Below are positions 1 to 14,039 of a stretch of DNA of 64,000 nucleotides, piece by piece. Origin of the DNA: Linyphia triangularis (taxonomy: Eukaryota; Arthropoda; Arachnida; Araneae; Linyphiidae); contig OZ021727.1 of NCBI GenBank assembly GCA_963978545.1, forward strand, positions 22,910,943-22,974,942. Direction: 5' to 3'. The translations under genes were made by a program, and so were the position numbers. The notes under the pieces were generated by a model that ran no database searches, was not told the origin of the DNA, and saw only the letters and a list, made by a program, of their open reading frames with translations. Each line of letters begins with the position of its first letter. The stretch's first letter is position 1.

Positions 1-799
1 CAAATTTCATTTATTAAAAATAAAAATTCACGCATTTAAGGGTTAACGCTGCTGTAAATAGGGTTGAAATTGAGTAATAAATAAATTTTATCTTAGCTAA
101 AAAATTATCTTAATTTAAGAAATTAAGACAAAATATACAAAATAAAAATTTATTCATAATATGTTTAAATTAATCAAAATTAACTTAGTTAAATTAAACG
201 TAAAATCCATAAAAATAACCAATTTAAAATCCATTAAAATAACCAATTTAAAATACGTATAAAATATAAAAAAAATAACTTTCAAATGAATGCAAAATAT
301 TTCATTAATATTTTAAAAATAAATAATATTCGATGAATTAAGTTTTATTAATTAAGTGCTTAGCAATATTTTACGCTTATCTGATATTCTAGTACCAAAA
401 TCGAAAATTAAAACTGTTAAAAAAGACATTTAACATGTATATTTATATAATTATATTTTATATTTAATTTATAACAATATTTTATGTTTGAATTTAAATA
501 ATTACATTTTAAATGATAGTTTTGTTCTGTAATAAACATACAATTTCTCTATAAAATTGTATAGATATATAATGCATTTGTCATTTCTCTTATATCAGAA
601 ATATTAAAAACGATTAAATTCCATTAGATTTAAACTTACTATAAATATCGAAAGTTACTTTCAAAAAATATTTTGTAATTATCATTCAAAAAATTTTATA
701 GTTAAAAATAAACTTGATCAATTAAATTACATTGGGAATTTCGAAACCATCTTGTACAACTTTAAAATAAGCCTACATCCTAAAACAATTATGACTAAA

Positions 800-831
<32 letters not shown>

Positions 832-2157
832 GTAATTTTAATTAATTGCATTTTCCGCAATTTCAAAACAGCACTTTCTTTGTATTACTCAAGTTAAGAA
901 ATTTTAATTAAAAGTTTTTTAATTTAAATGTTTAGTTCGTTCTGGAAAACCATTTATAAGAAATGAAAATTAACTCTAAAGAATTAAATGACTTTACTTT
1001 CAACGAACTCCTTATCAACAATTTCTTCCAACCCATTGGCTATTTCACAATTTGAAACGTTTAAGTGCAATTTAAACCTGTTCTACAATTGAGTGAAATC
1101 TAAACTGAAAATTATAATTTTTTAACGAGGAGCTATAACTGGTCATTCCAGTTCTGGAATCACATTGAGGTGTAGGAACTTAGTTTTGCAATGGAAAATT
1201 CGAAACTCACACTCCACTAGCCTACGATTGAATTGAATTGTTTTAATTTATTTTCAAAGTTTTTATAGTTTGACAACACGTTTCTAAAGCATGTATAACT
1301 ATTTATACCAATATATGTGTAAAAATAATATTTTATTCATAAAACAAATTCCTGTTAGGTCTGTTTTAGTGTTTGTTTGTCTGAAAAACTTGAATATATA
1401 TCCAGGAAATTCAAACTCCGGCGTGAAATACACAGTATATTTTGATCGGAATTATTAGTTCAGCTCTCCAAATTTTGGTACAATACGTTCTTTCGTTTCT
1501 TACTTATGAGTTAATTAACACCCAATTACCTTTATATCAATACGAATTTAAAATTCAGCAAAGTGTTGAAATTTGCATTTATTTATTTTTGTATCTGAAT
1601 AAACTATTTATCAAAAAAGAAAATATAACAACACTTTATTCATAAATGAATCATGGGCTGTGGCCATTAATTAAATTTTACTATTTTTGGAAAGTGACAA
1701 AAAATGCAAAGAAAAACTGTCACTCCTGCAGTATTCTTAAGAGTATATGTTTTTAAAAATTCAATTCCAGAACATTTCGAAATAAATTTGGAAATGAAAT
1801 TTACAACTTTGTTTAACTGTTAAAAATGCTTCTAATACTTAAGATAAGTTTCAGAAAGAGAAATTAATGGATCCTTAGCAGTACTATTTAATGTAGTATT
1901 AAGAATAGCTATTATGGATTAATTTAAGAGTTTTAACATGCATTGAAACTTTTATTTTTCACCTTATATATTTTTAGTAAATCATTTCGAAGGAGAAATT
2001 TAGCTCAGTCAAAAGAGTTCAGTATCACAACACGAAAAACTGAGAATTTTCAAATGACATATTCAAAATGAAGTTAATTGTAAAATACTCTAATTTATAA
2101 TAAACCAATAAAAATACTCTAAATCCCTTAGAAAAAGTTAGTCAGTAATTCAAGTAT
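1..2157. other. AT-rich non-coding DNA (inferred intron 2)
   Basis: No exon, RNA gene or recognisable transposon end was seen on either strand. The stretch is made of A/T-rich simple sequence, including a T homopolymer of about 30 bases near 800-831. If the minus-strand LDLa exon at 3026-3139 is real, this is the 5' part of its downstream intron, and the exon carrying the rest of the module lies beyond the left window edge. The short ORF at 1442-1645 is hydrophobic and AT-driven, with no family resemblance. Confidence 0.5.
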
Positions 2158-2640
2158 ATCAATATATGTATTTTCACACATATATTGATATACTTGATCT
2201 CGAGAGATATCGGAAATATCTACATATATGTTTCAAATATATTTAAATCATTATAGAAACCATATTTTTTCATATGTATGTATAAATGAAGCCGAGAAGT
2301 AGTTTTAGTATACATCAAAATATGCGTGAAAACGAGAAATGTCAGAAATGCCTAGATTTGTACAAAAACAATATATGCCCAAAATAGTATAGGAACCATA
2401 TTTTTCCATATGGGTATAAACGCGAGAGATACATCAGAAATGCCTGAATTTGTAAAAGAACCATATATTCGGAAATTTTGTAAAGGAACCATATTTGTCC
2501 ATATGAGTTTAAGAATAAGGCCAGGAGGCAGCAATTCTAGTGCATCAGTATATACATAAAAACGAATGTTAGGGATGCCTAGATTTGTATAAGAACCATA
2601 TATTCCGAAATTAGTAGAATCACATTTGTCCATATGTATG
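2158..2640. repeat. Degenerate tandem repeat, variable unit of about 90-135 bp
   Basis: The phrase AACCATATTTTTCCATATG recurs with changes near 2261, 2393, 2485 and 2624. It alternates with related phrases meaning roughly 'CAGAAATGCCTAGATTTGTA' and 'GAACCATATATTC'. Unit length varies because blocks are missing in some copies. The 93-residue minus-strand ORF here simply reads through the repeat (it contains the same peptide twice) and is not a gene. Confidence 0.6.
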
Positions 2641-2721
2641 TAATTATCTAATGATGGTAATTCCTGTTAGCCCCAATGTCATTTAAAACACTCGTTATTT
2701 TGAAGAAGAATTATTTTTACT

Positions 2722-2900
2722 TGTTTGGTTGGTTTGTGCGCTCAATGACCTATACTTGCGCACAATAATGGCTAATCGGGACTTACATCTTAATGTGGAT
2801 TCCGAACCACAACGAACATCCATGCCTAACCGGGATTCGAATCTGGCACCTTCGGGGTGTGAAGTCAGAGCGCTAGCCATACAGCCATCAGGTGGGGAAC
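2722..2900 (-). mobile_element. tRNA-derived SINE, family B
   Basis: Read on the minus strand, the element begins with a tRNA-like head: an A-box-like stretch (TGGCTAGCGCTC) and a B box (GATTCGAATCC) spaced as in a tRNA gene. A tRNA-unrelated body and a CCAACCAAAC tail follow. Matching TATTTTTACT sequences at 2712-2721 and 2901-2910 look like target-site duplications. Such elements are transcribed by RNA polymerase III and moved by LINE machinery. A worn relative lies near 26.8-26.9 kb. The short ORFs in both strands here are artefacts of its higher GC content. Confidence 0.75.
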
Positions 2901-3025
2901 TATTTTTACTAGCTCTAATAATAAGTAAATAAAAATTAAAACTCATAATTTCCTTCTCGAGATAGATGTAGTACGAAACGCGTCATATGTGGAAGTATAA
3001 AACGTCTAGGAAAATAATCACTGAC

Positions 3026-3139
3026 CTTCATCGGATCCGTCCGGACAATCCGGAGATCCGTCCCGCACCCTCGCCAGTGCTATGCACATTTGTGGATCGC
3101 CCCTACATGAAAACTCTGTTTTGGCATCACAACCGGGAT
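3026..3139 (-). CDS. Internal exon encoding an LDL-receptor class A (LDLa) module
   Basis: Minus-strand exon of 114 nt between a textbook acceptor (a long T-rich tract ending TTTTTCAG, AG at 3141-3140) and a donor GTCAGT at 3025-3020. In phase 1 it is open throughout and reads PGCDAKTEFSC, then RGDPQMC, then IALARVRDGSPDC, then PDGSDE. This is the LDLa signature: aromatic F before the second Cys, 'CI', 'DG..DC' and the calcium-binding DGSDE end. LDLa modules are about 40-residue, disulfide- and calcium-stabilised extracellular binding domains. Oddity: the Cys usually found before 'DG' (RCDG) is Arg here, so only four of the six Cys are inside the exon; the last would be on the next exon. Phase 1-1 symmetry is typical of shuffled extracellular modules. 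Its acceptor phase matches the signal-peptide exon at 45522-45603. The protein family beyond 'secreted or membrane protein with LDLa' cannot be named. Confidence 0.85.
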
Positions 3140-6100
3140 CTGAAAAATGACAAAAAAAATCAACATTAATATTCTGATAAATTTATAAAGTTCAATAAGA
3201 AATACATTTATATTTCAATAACAATATCTACAATTTTTAACTTTATTTGATTTTGTATGCTCCCAAAGTATTTTGTGTTTTCAAGTATGTATTTTTTTTT
3301 TTTTTTTTTTATTATTTTTTCTTTTCTTAGTTATAAAAGGTATACTTGAGTTTTTTTGCTTAGTTAATATAAGTCATGTTAACCAAAATATAAACTGGCC
3401 TTAAATTATATGATGATTGTTTGTAATTGAAATTGAAATTTGTTAATTGAAAATTGAAATAAAAGTTATTGAAAACAATTATATTTTTAATTAAGTGCAG
3501 TTTTACTGAATTTTTTTATTTCACTATATGTATAGATTTGTATAGTTTTATATACTTTTATAGTACTTTAATTAACAGAATTTACCTTACTTTACTTTTG
3601 CTGATTCAACTCAAATTAATATTAATAATCTTTATTTTTAATATTTAAACATAATAGTTTTAATTATTTTATGGTCTTTTTATCAGATATTTAGCTATAT
3701 ATGAAATTGCGCTTGATAAATTTCCCGTCCTAATTTTACAAAAAATATTTCATACTATTCCCCTAGCATTCTTCAAGCTAAGATTATCAATACATTCTTT
3801 AATGAAAATCAAACAAAAATTAAGTAAGTAAAGAAACATTAGTACATAACTAAAACATTGTAAGAACAAATCAATTATATCGGTTAACCGAAATTGGCAG
3901 ACCTTACATCTAACTATAGATATTGAAATATAAAATAATGAATATCGTCTTAATTAATTTTATTATAACATATAAATTTTTATTTTAAAGTATTAATCAT
4001 GGAGGTGAAGCGCACGAATGACCCCTTCTTTATTTTAAGTAGATAGTTTGAAATATAAAAAAGCATAATATTTCTATACATATGATTAGCATTTGAGCTT
4101 TGAAATTTTAAATACACTTTCGCAAATATAATATTTATGCATTTGAAATCCCCAAGCTTATCTGAGGCAAAAAGTTCCTAAAAATTACAATAAAATTTCT
4201 TAAGACTTAGCAAGAAATAAAAAAGTCTAAGTTCAGTACTTCAGTGTGATTTATATGATCATATACAGTAAAACTTCTTTAATAATTGGAATAAGAAATA
4301 AACACAAATTTTAAATTAAACTATCTCGAAAAATCTCTCATTTTTAACATTTCTATGCCAAGTATTTTGTTTTCAAAACCATGAAAACCCTCAAATTATG
4401 CTAATTTTAAACTAAATAATAAAATAAAACAATTCATTCGAATCTTCTCGAATGATCTTCAGAATCTATATTTATCGTACACACACTCGCGTTATAATCA
4501 TTACATTTCCTATCAGATGGGCTTTCCTCACAGACACAATGTAAATTCGATTCGCCTCTGAGCATTATTTCACGCATCGGGGAGTAAAAACAATTTCGGC
4601 TTTACTTTACAGGCAGATACTTTACAGGCAGACCCTTCCCCTTGAATCGCTGATAGCGGTAGCACGAGGAAATACAGTCATTGCAAAAGGACTACACCCA
4701 ATTTCGCAGAAAAAAAAACATCCCGTTTTCCCACCTATCTGCAGATAAGACAGCGGAGAAAATCGCCAAAAAAACTACTGCCCTTGTCCCATTTTGTGGT
4801 GTTTTGAAGGAACACTGATTCTATTTTTGAATAATTGCGAACTTAATTTCGGAAGATTCATTGGAGGAAATATTGGGAATTGATGTAGCAAGCTAGATGG
4901 GGTTGGATGAAATTGTTTTCTTTTTGTGAAGAAATGGATGTGTTTCTTTTTTTCCCCCTTAATTTAAGAAGATAGGACCTGTTCTATTTTATCGGTTTGG
5001 ACATGCTTCGACTCATCTTGTTTACTATTAATTTGCTAATTTTTTAAAAGAAAATTAAAGATTTCGATGCTGAGCCAGTTTAAAAAGGTTGATTTTATTT
5101 AATCCCATTACTGTTTGAACCTGCAAAAAATCTGCTATATAAATAATTAAATCCAAGTCAACTGGAATGGTATTTTTTTCGTAAGATTAATTTGTGTTGA
5201 TTCAACAAAATGCAAGTACAATGCATAATTGCTTTTACATGCATTGCACACTAAAGCGTCAAACTCAAAAATCTGCTTTTATGTACATGCTTAACGTACT
5301 TAACGTACACTTAATAGAGTGTCAAACTCAAGAATTTATTAGATTTCGAATATATTAGATCTATTAGATTCCGAGAAGCAATTCAAATACTGAACGCTGC
5401 TATTCTATAACAATCAAACTGCACTCAAATGCTATAGAGCTGGATTTTATTGACATAATCTAACAGCGCAAACCACACGTCTTGCCTCTCCAAGATCAGA
5501 ACAAGAGTTATAGATAATTTTTTTTACATAAGAAGGATATATACATGGAGGAATCGGGGCATTCTTCAATTAGAGCATACAAATCAGAAATTTTTTGAAT
5601 CAGAACATACAAATTGGAACATATGTACATGAAATTCATATTGTATAAATAGCTTTGCGTACCATAAGGGTAAATGAAATAGCACAGTCACAAAATTGAA
5701 AAACTTTCCCCTGGGCGTGATAGAAAAGAATCGAGTACTATTTGTGTGGAATTCTACAGGTGCAATCTTGTTAAAAACTCATGAAATTAGTATTCAATAG
5801 GAGAGATTATTAACCCTAACATAAAAAAAATTCTTACACTTATTTTTTATGCATAACAAGAGATAATTCATTATGAGCTCTAGTAGTGAAATTGCTTATC
5901 CTACTACTAGAGGTGTTTTCAAAAAATTAACTATTCCCAATACATTGAATCTTGTCATAAAGTATTTCCTCGAAGCATCCCAATTATAGTTCAATAAATT
6001 TTGATCACAGGATTGGTCTGGAGAGACATTAAACATTTTAACGTTTATTTAATGCAGTAATGGTATAAAATATTATATAAATGTCAATAAACACAAAATT

Positions 6101-6310
6101 GCAAACCTATATATTAACACTATAGACTTGTATGGAACAAGGGAATGTAAAAACAGTAAAAATGTGTAGTATAATTATATTATTATGTAACATATTGCTT
6201 CTCAAAACCAAATCCGTAGGTAAAACATTTACAAGGAGAGCATTTAAATGTCTCAATATTCGTAGATCAATAAAAACCAATCGTTTGAACAATAATTCAT
6301 TCCCTGATAG

Positions 6311-6737
<427 letters not shown>

Positions 6738-8875
6738 CTCTTAATAACTAAGCTCTAATTAAGCTCTAGGTTGACGGGTTTATAATTAACGTCCACAATA
6801 TCTGTACAATATAAAACATACACCGGTTTTATAACGAGCTATTTTCCATTCAAGAAACAACACGACATACGGCTATCAATTCGAATTTCTTGTCGATGAC
6901 AGATGCATAACAATGGCCATTACAGTTCCCTGATTAGCCACGATGCTTGGACACCTACGCTTTGGACATTCGCCGAATATAAATCAGTGTCAGCGGTGCA
7001 AAAGGGAGAGAGGAGGAGGAGGGTTATTCTTGGAGCTTTTTAAAAATGGGTCATTTGTAACTGAAAGTTGGTCATGCAGATAGGAAATTATTACTCAGTG
7101 AGAGCTGTCACTCGGTGGCCGAATTGTAGCAATTGATGGAGAGTGACATTGAAGGGATGCTGGACTTAAGGCAATGCACGCGTTTGAAATGAAAGAAAAA
7201 CTGCTGATTTTAGTGACTTGGAGTTTTTTTTTTTTACTCTCAATACTGTATTTCTTTTCTTAAATGTTTTGTGGTAAATCTCAGCATGGGCACTGTAGGT
7301 ATGGGCTATCTGTACTGCCGTCATAAGCTAGAAAGCCCTGAATCGAAAAAAATTAGATTGCACAGTTTGACGATTTTATGTTTATTCTTTGAAAATACAT
7401 ATTTTAATTGTTGTATAGGTTTGTATGACCTAACAACATGAGTCTTTAGACGAAATGAAAAAAAAAAAAAAAATTTTAAGGACTAATCAAAATAAGCATT
7501 TAATTTATTTTTTTTTGGGGGGGGGAGGGGATTTGGGTCTTTTAAGTGATGGTGGTAAGTGTGATCATCATATATTTTTAGTTTTTATATTTGTTCTAGT
7601 ATGGATTGCGGTATGCAGGAACGTTTTAAAACTTTACTAAAGATCGATAATTTTTAGTTCTGGTTTCTAGATGTTTGGAATCTCATTATGTTATTTTCAT
7701 GAGTAGTATGGGAATCGGCAAGTTTTTCATCTAGCCATATTTCAGTCAAGGGATGAAGTAATTTTAAGTACTCCATGTAAGTAATTTTGTTTTAGCGTAC
7801 TTTTGTAAAAAAAAAATTTATTTAACATTCTTATAAAAAAAAAAATATTTTTAAGATAGATTGTAAAGATAGAAAAGAATAAGAAAAATAAACAACAGTA
7901 AACAAGTTCCTAGAGAACATATTTCGCAATAAAATTTCTGAACACTAAATAGACGATGTGGGAAAGCATTTTTACAAAAATTAAACAAACGTTTGATAGC
8001 TAAAAATAAATTTGTTGTAACCTACCTTACACTTTTGCAACTAGGAAAGATTTTAATTTGTTTCACTACACTTACAGTCTACTCTGAATCAGATGTACAT
8101 TCTGAAACTATTCCATAGAACTTACAGAATTTCTTTACAATACAGCTGCATAACTCAAAGATTTCTGCAATAAACCTCTTTGATCCTAAGTGTACAAGCT
8201 CCAATTAACAAGATTACCGCGTCCAATCTAAATGAGCACATTTACTACTCAGAATGCATTACGGTACCAATACTGCTAGCTTTGGCTTTTATGATACATT
8301 AAAAGCTCATGTAAGGTGGAAACAGGCATGTTCGTTCTATCATGACCATCTCTCTAATTGCGGTATTCTCCAGTATTATATATTGAGGCATTATAGTTGG
8401 ATAGGAATCTTTACTATGATATTTGGCACTTTTAATGTATGTTGTGACAGTGTTTATTAATACGGAGAAAAGCTTCTAAGTATTTGTAAGTATGTTGCAT
8501 TTGGAATGGTAAAAGCTATATATACGCAATTAGGTTTCAAATTAATTGTGTTAATGCTATTGCAGTAGTTAATGTTACTGTTGTAATTTTGATCCAAATT
8601 TAAAACTTTAATAACAAGTATATGTACCAGGTTTATTGAATACGTTAATTTTAGGTATTACTATAGTTCAATGTTACGTAACTTTGAAATAAATATTTAT
8701 AAAATGCTATTATGTTTCGTAGCACTTATTTAATTAATTAAGAGTTCTGAAGTTTTTACTTATTAATTGCGTTTAAAATTCTTTTTTACATTTATCACAG
8801 GTAACAAAGTAAATTAATGCATTAAATGTAAATAGAGGGGTTTTTTTTAAACTGTTTTTTAAAGTTTAAATCGAT

Positions 8876-9105
8876 TACATACATGTTTTGTTGTTTACAT
8901 ATATCTTTCTTTAAAAATGTTACATACTTGTTTATGTCTTTAATTGTTTTCGTGTGTGTTTTCTTTAATTTGTTTACATACATGTTTCTTTGTTTACAAA
9001 AATTATAAATTCATGCTTCTTTCTTTAAATTGTTTAGACATACATGTTTCTTTCTTTAAATTGTCTACATACATATTTTTTTGTTTTTGTTTACAACCAT
9101 GTTTA
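8876..9105. repeat. Degenerate tandem repeat of about 36-40 bp units
   Basis: Variants of TTGTTTACATACATGTTTC and TTTCTTTAAATTG alternate about six times, with drift between copies. The 75-residue ORF over it reads the repeat and is not a gene. Confidence 0.65.
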
Positions 9106-9847
9106 ATGGACATAAAACACATACAAATATACTTTGGTAATAATCTAAGCGTCACTGAAATACCTAAATAACTAAAACTAGCCTTTATATTATTATATCC
9201 AGCGATAGGTTATTGATTATATGTATAAAAAAAATGGCAAGCTTGATATTAATATATTGCTTGAATATTTGAGCAAGAAAAGCGTTTTTAAAAGCAGAGG
9301 TAATGAAGCGAAGTATGCAACGTTCACAAACCCCAACGATAATCAAAGTTATCCAGATAATAACGATAATCTTCATACCATCCCTAAAATATTTTAAGAA
9401 TAGGCTTCACGTCAAGCATACATAAGTAAGACAGCACATAACGAATATATAATTATCAAACCATCCACCAAATCCCAACAACTTAAAAACCAAATTACAG
9501 ATTCATGATATTTTCCCTACAAAGGTATAATACGCGTTTATCTGAAAAACACAAACGCAGCGTGACCCTTTAACACAGTGTTTCAGCCGTTGTGGGTTAA
9601 CAACCGAAAATCCAAATTTGCAGGAATCATGGAGTAGACGGTTGTAGAATTAACGCATGTTTTCGGTCGCGGCCCACTGAACCCGACACATCCCGCCCGA
9701 GGCGAAGTTTGGAAGAAAAAAAAGAGAGAAAAACTTCCGCGTGTATGGTGGAAGAAGAAAAAAAAAAATTAATGGTTCTTGTTTCGGTTTCACCAGGTTG
9801 TGTTAAGTTGTCGTGTGCGTTTGTGTGGATTAAGTGATAAAATAAAG

Positions 9848-9882
<35 letters not shown>

Positions 9883-9984
9883 ATCTTTTGAGTGTTTTTG
9901 TTGACTGGTCAATGTTCAGTAAATCGATTTTGTCTTTTATTGAATGATTCAAAATCAAAATATTTATGTTACCGGAAATGTGTT

Positions 9985-10564
9985 AAAACCGGCATTCTAT
10001 ACAATACCTATTTTATATAATATAAAACGATTAAACATTTTACACATTGCCTAGTCATTCTATAGAAGACCAAACGGTATAGTGGTTAGCGTGCTAGCCT
10101 CTAGAACGCGAGGTTGCAGGTGTTAGGCATGAGTGTTTGTAAATGTATGTTGGCTTGTCTAATGAATGTTTCGGCGCATTATAGCATTGTTGCTGACGGC
10201 GCCAGATAATCTGAAAACAACCAACCAACCATTCTATAGAATGCCAAAATGTAAACCGGCCAAGTTTAAAATACATCGAATTTCGGGCTGACGTTTTTAG
10301 GCAAAGTATGAAACATGAGAATTATCATATACTTTACATAGACGTTGTGTATAACACCTAGACATTATATAGAATGCTTTATCATTACCTAGACCCTTTT
10401 TTCATAGTTTGCCTAAAAAGCATTTCTCATTCTAGATAATGCCTAAATATTATATACAATGCCTGGGTAAAGTATGTAATAGTTCTCATATTTTATACTT
10501 CGCCTAAAAACACAAGGCATTATTTATATAAAATGCCTATGTATTCTATAGAATGCCGGTTTTT
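9985..10564. mobile_element. Palindromic MITE, split by a SINE
   Basis: The outer ends are inverted: AAAACCGGCATTCTATA at 9985 and the complementary TATAGAATGCCGGTTTT ending at 10564. There is a second nested pair: GGCAAAGTATGAAAC near 10291 with its partner TTTTATACTTCGCC near 10492, and a GAGAATTATCATATACTTTAC-like block with its complement near 10465. Without the inserted SINE the element is about 405 bp and could fold into a long imperfect hairpin. No ORF is present. Confidence 0.7.
10068..10229 (+). mobile_element. tRNA-derived SINE, family A, B box deleted
   Basis: The copy begins ACCAAACGGTATAGTGGTTA (tRNA head with A box) and ends in GATAATCTGAAAAC plus a CCAA-repeat tail. It is flanked by perfect 12-bp target duplications CATTCTATAGAA at 10056-10067 and 10230-10241, both inside the palindromic MITE. 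Compared with the copy at 33169-33350 it lacks 11 nt that include most of the B box, so it should be a poor pol III template. The 60-residue minus-strand ORF here is an artefact. Confidence 0.88.
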
Positions 10565-11552
10565 CATCATTGCTGATAACATATACAAATGAAAGTTTAT
10601 AAATTTTTTTTCTTCAGTTTTGGACTATAATTTCCCCTAAAGATATATATTTATAGATCAATGCGGTATCTATCTATACAAATTGATAATTTAATCTTAG
10701 TCAAATTTTTATAAATTGATTGTAAAAACAGTAATTTATTAAAGTATATATCTTCTAAATAGAATATCATAAAAGAAAATTAAAATAAATTATCTTCCGC
10801 TTTTAAGAATTCAGATAAAATGTATACTTTCAAAGCGCACCGAATATCTATTAAACCTGATATAATTCCAACGATTTTTTTTTTTTTTTTAATATAAATA
10901 TTAACTTGGCGTTACTATTTCTTATACACTGTTTTTACTAAAAAATGTATCGAATACTCGCAACAATAATTATTTACGAGAATGTTAGTTTCTTAAATGT
11001 AACTAAATCAATAAAAAATCAAACTAAAATAAACCATTAACCAACTCAGTGATATTGCTCCTAGAAAAATAGACAAATTAACAGAAATCATGTACTCGTA
11101 AGCACAACCCTTATTTAACACGTTGACTGCCACAATATATATTTTTTTTTTATTTGTTCGTGCGCCCACATTTTTCATTTGCTTTTAAAATTATTTTAAC
11201 TTATCAAAATTTGTGGAAATTTAAAAAAAAAAATTCTATAACTTTTGGGCCTGAGTTGTATGTAACTCATGGAGCATTTGTGAAGTATAGACAACTCACC
11301 GAACAAATTCGAGCGAGTGTGAAAGGAGTTATATTTAACTCACAAACATCTTGAACACAAAAGGTGTGAGTTGAATGCAACTCATATGGCAATCAACGTG
11401 TTAAAACTGACACTTATTAAATATTAGATAACGTGTTTTAGTTTGATTCCCCAAATAAATTGCATCAATTACTAAAGGTACAATTTCAACAATTCTTATC
11501 TGAAACTTTTATTTAATTTTGGCTACACAACGTTTTTGAAAATAAATGGCAC

Positions 11553-11601
<49 letters not shown>

Positions 11602-12310
11602 GTCTATGAAAATTTGAGAGGTCTGTTTTTCATACTTATTGACTTGTTTGCTTTTAAAACTAGAGGTGTGGAACTTAATACATCATAATACTGGACGTTA
11701 CATTTAAGTATAACATGGATTGATGTAATTTACTGTTATCGTTTTCACATTATCATTAGTTTGAAAAAAAAAAAAAAAGAAAAAAAAAATAGCCAATTTG
11801 GCGATATTATTCCCTTCCCCCCACCCCAAAGACAAGCACCGCAAAAATGGCATGATTGGCAATATGTTTTTCGATAAATACTATATTACCCCTTTTTTGG
11901 AAATGTAAACAGAGAAGAAACAGTCATTGACGGTCGATGGTCAAAGGAAGAGAACTCTGTGTCACAGATCTTTGTTTTTCAACTTTTTACGCCTTTATCA
12001 AATTTCTACGGGAATTTTGAAAGTGGAGATGTTTAGAACACCTTAATAAGAATTACCTCAAGGATTTTAATTAAAATCGTTACAGTCGGTTTTTTTATTA
12101 ATTATTGAAAAACATAGATATTTCAACGGCATCTACCTTTTGCGTACATGCTATTTTGATGAAAACCTTAATGATAGGTCCCATGGACATCACTAAACCG
12201 TATACAAAATTTAAACATTGTCGATTTATCCCTTCAGGATTTATGACAGAAAATTGTCTTGCACGAAAATTACTTTTTTGAACTCACAACGTTCCAAAAC
12301 GAGTAGCTAT

Positions 12311-12312
<2 letters not shown>

Positions 12313-12357
<45 letters not shown>
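12313..12357. repeat. Poly(A) tract, 45 nt
   Basis: A run of 45 A, followed by CG and then ten T. It is the longest of several A/T homopolymers in the window; others lie near 800, 9851, 11559, 25060, 28680, 42459 and 48217. No SINE or LINE body is attached, so its origin is unclear. Confidence 0.95.
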
Positions 12358-12358
<1 letters not shown>

Positions 12359-13647
12359 GATTTTTTTTTTCCCGAATACAATACTTTCATTACCCTTATT
12401 ACATATAAGGTAACTGAAAGTAAAAAATATAACAATGCAAGTTATATCTTTTTGAAATATTCATATCAATAGCCTTCATTTCATTGAATATAAAGCATAA
12501 ATCCACACATTTTCTTATTTCTAAAATTTAATTTAAGAAAATCTTTCCTTTTTTCCAGTATCGATAGCATTTTACTAATTTCAATGTATTTCAAATTGGT
12601 TTCCATGCATCAAATCAACTTTTTTAAATTAGGTCAGTCCAATGTCCGAATAAGGTCAAGACGATGAAAATGTCCATATTTTCCCACTCCGGCACGAATC
12701 ACTACAATGAAACATTTCTATAAACGATAATGCATACCAAGATAATCGTTCAATCAGAAAACCCATTCAACGACGAAAAATTATTAAACCACATAATGTC
12801 TACCTTTTAAGCTAAGCGTCAAATATTATCATTTAAACCTCATATTGGGGTCATACCAATAAAATTCTTCCCTAAATATGACTCTTAGCCATTTCCGGTA
12901 TCCTCGGAAGTTTAAATTGTAACCTTATTCCCAGGCTATTTTGCTGCAAATGGTATTTAAGTTTGCTGTTAAAGAAGCCTTAAAGATGATTGTGCTTAAT
13001 GCGATTTAGGGGGTGTATACCAGCTGAAGCGACTGAGAATAAATAACAATCTTCAAAAAACGATTAGGTCAATTGCACTATACATATTTATTCTGAATAT
13101 AAATATACTGCTACAGTATGAAGAGGAAAAGAAAGTGGTTTCTTCATTTCGTTTTCAAATAGAAACAATAGGCCATTTGCTTTCTACAATATTTTCACTC
13201 GTCATTTTAAAGTGAGAGTAATCAATTTAAAGTATTTTGTTTTTACATAATATTAAAAATGAAAATTATTTTCTTTAATTAACGATTTCCTAAAGATATA
13301 AATTCTTTCTCATCAAAAAAGTTTTCTATACCGTTCATATAAGATAATAAGGAGAAGAATACAAACACCGAACACTTCAAAGTTTTTTAGTTATACAAAG
13401 ATTGCTAAGTTCCAAAACAACTGAAAAAATAATTTAGTATAATTAAAAGCTCACACTAAATTGTAACTCTGTCAACTTGTTAGCATCAAATTGTTCACTT
13501 TGAGGTCCTAAAATATATGTTTCTACTTAGTAAGAGAGAGACAAATTTAGTTGAATATAGAGTGAATTTAATAAAATGCTATATACATTTTTTAACCAAA
13601 TCCATTATTCCATAAGAATTACCATAGCATCCCAAATTTACACTGGT

Positions 13648-13765
13648 ATTGTAATATCAAAGTACAATAGTAATACCAAATTAAAATTGTAATATCAAAT
13701 TACAATTGTAATATCAAATTACAATTGTAATATCAAATTACAATTGAAATATCAAATTACAATTC
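13648..13765. repeat. 19-bp palindromic tandem repeat, about six units
   Basis: The unit ATTACAATTGTAATATCAA repeats head to tail; the right-hand copies are nearly perfect and the left ones worn. Each unit contains the self-complementary core TTACAATTGTAA, so single strands can form many small hairpins. Confidence 0.85.
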
Positions 13766-14039
13766 AGAACTTTAATACTATAACATGCCACAAAATGTCT
13801 ATATTTGGGCTAATGATGCTTCAAAATCAAAACGCGCATGACATTAAGTCATTGAAAGTACATAATTCAGGAAAATAAACGAATAACAGAACATTGGAGA
13901 TTATTCCTTTCATTCTTAAAATGTATAATCCTACGTTCACTTTATTAATATATTTTGGCAAAAAAAAAAATCAAGTACTTTTTGAACTGCAGGTAGTAAG
14001 TACACAATATAAAGAAAAGTGCTTCTGTTGAAACGCATT

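Noticed and set aside
9185..9376. Minus-strand ORF beginning MKIIVIIWITLIIVGVCERC, signal-peptide-like
   Set aside because: The possible donor after it (GTTTGT) is weak, the acceptor-like TTTTAG upstream gives a stop in the needed phase, and the rest is AT-driven hydrophobic sequence.
10070..10130. Possible tRNA gene
   Set aside because: The tRNA-like head belongs to a SINE with a non-tRNA body, repeat tail and target duplications; the B box is also deleted.
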